This document shows, one piece after another, positions 8,169 through 9,873 of a DNA stretch of 9,873 nucleotides. The stretch's first letter is position 1; each line of letters opens with the position of its first letter. The notes beneath the pieces are model-generated. The model was not told the origin of the DNA and ran no database searches. It was given only the letters and a program-made list of their open reading frames with translations. The translations under genes and the position numbers were made by a program. This DNA comes from an uncultured bacterium (GTDB lineage: Bacteria; Cyanobacteriota; Vampirovibrionia; Gastranaerophilales; Gastranaerophilaceae): the NCBI GenBank assembly GCA_900551675.1, contig URXH01000074.1:1-9873 (forward strand), written 5' to 3'.

Positions 8169-8199
8169 TCGCCCAAAAAGGGGCGTCCCTATTGGGCGA
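8169..8199. repeat. GC-rich intercistronic hairpin overlapping a stop codon
   Basis: TCGCCCAA (8169-8176) pairs perfectly with TTGGGCGA (8192-8199), and inside the 15-base loop AGGG (8179-8182) can pair with CCCT (8187-8190), giving a nested stem. The structure covers the last codons and TAG stop (8189-8191) of the upstream glycosyltransferase gene and ends just before the ribosome site of the GT8 gene. No U-run follows it in the direction of transcription, so it is not a standard terminator. It could be an mRNA processing or stability element, a translation-coupling structure, or a REP-like repeat unit. Confidence 0.7.
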
Positions 8200-9460
8200 T
8201 TACAAGTTTTTTATTATTTTCAGTAATTGTTTTTTTCAACTTTTTCCAAACAACTTGTACATGTTGAAAATCTTCATAATCTTGTTTTACATTTGAATTA
8301 TATTTTTCTAGGTCTTCCAATAAAATGTTAAAGTCTTTATCTTTAAACATTTTATTCATTGCTGGAATGCCTCTCTTTAAATTTTTTACTGTTTTCTTTA
8401 TTTCTTTTTCATAATTTTCTCTATTAGTTGCATACAAATATAAAGGTCTGTATTTAATCCAGCCTCTAGCCACCTTATAAAATCTCTGTTCAACGCTTTT
8501 ATCGTTAGATTTTGTTTTATCTATTTTCCTTGGATACTTTCCTTCTAAAACATTATTAAATTTTATAAATGGGTCATGAAAATGATAAACCGGTACACTT
8601 ACCACTTTGTTTTCATTCAATAACAAAGAAAAGAATGCATCTTCTCCTCTTGCCCCTTCCGGATTATAAAATGCCGGAATTTTTTCTAAATGTTTCAAGT
8701 TTAGGCACAATGGAGATCCCAATATACGTTTATGCGTTCCTTGGATTTGTATTTCACTCACAGTTTTCTTTTTCATTAATTCTTCATCAGCATAGGCAAT
8801 TCCATCATTTTTTGACAAATATTCTTTAACATCTTTCCACGTCATAAATTCATTTTTTACAGCCTCTATAAAAGACTTTATTCTACGCTCATGAAATGGA
8901 TTTTTTAATTCCATATATGGAAGTGGCGAATTATATCCGCATCTATGTCCGAAAGTAATATCAGCATTTTCTATGTTCTCCAAATGCCCTAATATATTAT
9001 TTTGTGCCTTCCATTTAATGTTTTCGTTCGTATTATTCTTAATACATGCTACTGGGTATTCGTCATCATCCCAGTATAAAAAATAATCAATTCCATTAAT
9101 TACCGCATTATATAGCAGTGTATTCCTTGCTTTTGCATAGCCATAGCCGAAGAATAAATTGGCTTCGTCCATAGTTATTATTTTCTCTTTAACTAATCCT
9201 GATTTTTGCTCCTCTATTAATTGGGGAGTAATATGAACAATTTTTATATCTTTATGTACCTCTGGTAATATTTTATAAAAATCTTCTTCTCTAGATTCTT
9301 TTTGGTAACTTAAATCATACAATATGAATATCGTTAACTCAACCTCTCTATCAAACTTTTTAGTTTGATTTAATAAATGCTTATATGTGTTGTTTATAAC
9401 AGCGCAAACATTCGGTCTGCCTGACACAAATCCAATTCCAAATTGTGCCTTTTCTTCCAT
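8189..9460 (-). CDS. GT-A-fold (GT2-like) glycosyltransferase
   Basis: This 423-residue protein carries inverting GT-A landmarks: an N-terminal beta-alpha start (G-I-G-F-V-S-G-R), Y-G-Y-A-K-A-R-N (106-113) preceding a hydrophobic strand that ends in the metal-binding D-D-D (131-133, W-D-D-D-E-Y-P), a G-S-P (248-250), an acceptor-side G-E-D (272-274) that would supply the catalytic base, and H-F-H-D-P (293-297). About 125 charged, helical C-terminal residues follow. I do not recognise the exact subfamily, sugar or acceptor. No membrane helix is seen. The ATG at 9460 is forced, because in-frame TAA and TAG codons lie just upstream; the nearest Shine-Dalgarno (AAGGAG, 9476-9481) is 15 bases away, unusually far. 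It has its own promoter and probably heads a two-gene operon with the GT8 gene. The stop codon is buried in a hairpin. The C-terminus may have been altered when that repeat arose. Confidence 0.8.
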   Translation of the reverse strand: MEEKAQFGIGFVSGRPNVCAVINNTYKHLLNQTKKFDREVELTIFILYDLSYQKESREEDFYKILPEVHKDIKIVHITPQLIEEQKSGLVKEKIITMDEANLFFGYGYAKARNTLLYNAVINGIDYFLYWDDDEYPVACIKNNTNENIKWKAQNNILGHLENIENADITFGHRCGYNSPLPYMELKNPFHERRIKSFIEAVKNEFMTWKDVKEYLSKNDGIAYADEELMKKKTVSEIQIQGTHKRILGSPLCLNLKHLEKIPAFYNPEGARGEDAFFSLLLNENKVVSVPVYHFHDPFIKFNNVLEGKYPRKIDKTKSNDKSVEQRFYKVARGWIKYRPLYLYATNRENYEKEIKKTVKNLKRGIPAMNKMFKDKDFNILLEDLEKYNSNVKQDYEDFQHVQVVWKKLKKTITENNKKLVIAQ

Positions 9461-9503
9461 ATTCTATTAATACAGCTCCTTCACGTTATATTTTGCTTTT
9501 GCA

Positions 9504-9532
9504 ATTATATCATACTTTTCATTTAATAGCAA
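9504..9532 (-). promoter_or_regulatory. Sigma-70/sigma-A promoter for the glycosyltransferase pair
   Basis: The minus strand reads TTGCTA (9527-9532), a 17-base spacer, and a perfect TATAAT (9504-9509), preceded by TGA that also makes an extended -10. Transcription would start near 9497, giving a leader of about 37 bases to the ATG at 9460. It lies in the 127-base gap after the deaminase gene, so the glycosyltransferases need not depend on read-through. Confidence 0.75.
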
Positions 9533-9587
9533 TGTTTTCCAGTTTTATTATGGTGTTTTTTAATATGTCGGAGGCTATTTTTAATTA

Positions 9588-9873
9588 TTATAGCTTAATT
9601 TCAATATTCTTCATTTCATCATCTATATGCATTTTTTTATAGGTTACTTTACAAGTATCTAACAATTTTCTAGATGCTATGTTATTTTCGGAATTTGCAT
9701 ATTTATCAGATAAATATATTACTTCTTTAATTCCAGATTGAATTATCATTTTTGCACATTCGTTACATGGAAATAAATCCACATAAATTTTAGCACCTTC
9801 TAAGTCTTTTCTACTTCCTCTATAATTTAATATTGCATTCATTTCTGCATGGCATACATATAGATATTTTGTA
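9588..9873 (-). CDS. dCMP deaminase-family (ComEB-like) zinc enzyme, N-terminus cut by window edge
   Basis: The frame is open to the right edge; 94 residues are visible before the TAA at 9588-9590. They contain both halves of the zinc active site of the cytidine/deoxycytidylate deaminase fold: C-H-A-E-M-N-A-I (His zinc ligand, catalytic Glu proton shuttle) encoded at about 9831-9854, and P-C-N-E-C-A-K (two Cys zinc ligands). The ATG at 9842 is the Met inside the H-A-E-M-N motif, so it is not the start; the catalytic residues lie upstream of it. The tail (I-I-Q-S-G-I-K-E-V-I-Y, then A-S-R-K-L-L) fits the dCMP deaminase subgroup, normally about 150 residues. Role known for the family: dCMP to dUMP, feeding thymidylate synthesis in the cytoplasm. 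Other nucleotide deaminases of the same fold are possible. It appears unrelated to the glycosyltransferases apart from strand. Confidence 0.88.
   Translation of the reverse strand, partial: TKYLYVCHAEMNAILNYRGSRKDLEGAKIYVDLFPCNECAKMIIQSGIKEVIYLSDKYANSENNIASRKLLDTCKVTYKKMHIDDEMKNIEIKL

Noticed and set aside
8169..8199. Intrinsic terminator after the GT-A glycosyltransferase gene.
   Set aside because: The stem is followed by AAAGAGGAG on the transcribed strand, not a U-run, and a gene starts immediately after it.
9588..9842. Reading the deaminase as a complete 84-residue gene starting at ATG 9842.
   Set aside because: That Met belongs to the H-A-E-M-N active-site motif, and the frame continues upstream to the window edge with the zinc-binding His and catalytic Glu, so the gene is cut by the window instead.

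Overview
The window is AT-rich bacterial DNA with five protein genes, two of them cut by the window edges. Two genes point right (a pilin-like fragment and ychF) and four reading units point left (a giant membrane protein, two glycosyltransferases and a dCMP deaminase fragment); the giant gene counts as one. The left part, up to about 5.87 kb, looks like a gut Gastranaerophilales (Melainabacteria, non-photosynthetic Cyanobacteria) genome. That is a recollection of family style, not a search result: the first protein ends in a D-x-N-G...P-N-x-x-G-x-D-x-F motif common in prepilin-like proteins of that group, and the amylase part starts with an N-F-E-G-Y-K motif also typical there. The right part, from about 5.89 kb onward, reads more like a low-GC Bacillota genome: a Cro/C1-type HTH regulator with membrane helices, glycosyltransferases, and sparse CCG/CGG triplets.

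Layout. Positions 3-479 hold the C-terminal part of a pilin-like secreted protein. ychF, a translation-associated P-loop ATPase, follows at 543-1640 behind an extended -10 promoter. A bidirectional hairpin terminator at 1658-1684 separates ychF from the convergent giant gene at 7148-1695. That gene encodes 1817 residues: an XRE-type DNA-binding domain, about five membrane helices, a small extracytoplasmic segment, and then an entire GH13 alpha-amylase-family protein with its three catalytic acids in place. Upstream of it, on the same strand, lie a GT8 glycogenin-like glycosyltransferase (8154-7297), a GT-A-fold glycosyltransferase (9460-8189) with a clear promoter at 9504-9532, and the C-terminal part of a dCMP deaminase running off the right edge.

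The main point of interest is the giant gene. By the positive-inside rule its HTH would sit in the cytoplasm and its glucanase outside, as in a one-piece membrane-spanning regulator whose sensor is a carbohydrate-active enzyme. The join lies at about 5863-5890, inside an A-rich stretch, where the regulator homology ends and what looks like the native N-terminus of the amylase begins. The apparent lineage break falls at the same place, so two explanations remain open: a real in-frame gene fusion made by horizontal transfer, or a chimeric contig. Read coverage across the join would decide.

The two glycosyltransferases probably form a short operon for a glycan. An 8-bp GC-rich hairpin lies between them and overlaps the stop codon of the first. 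No tRNA, rRNA, CRISPR array, insertion sequence or riboswitch was recognised. No gene-free stretch exceeds 300 bases.
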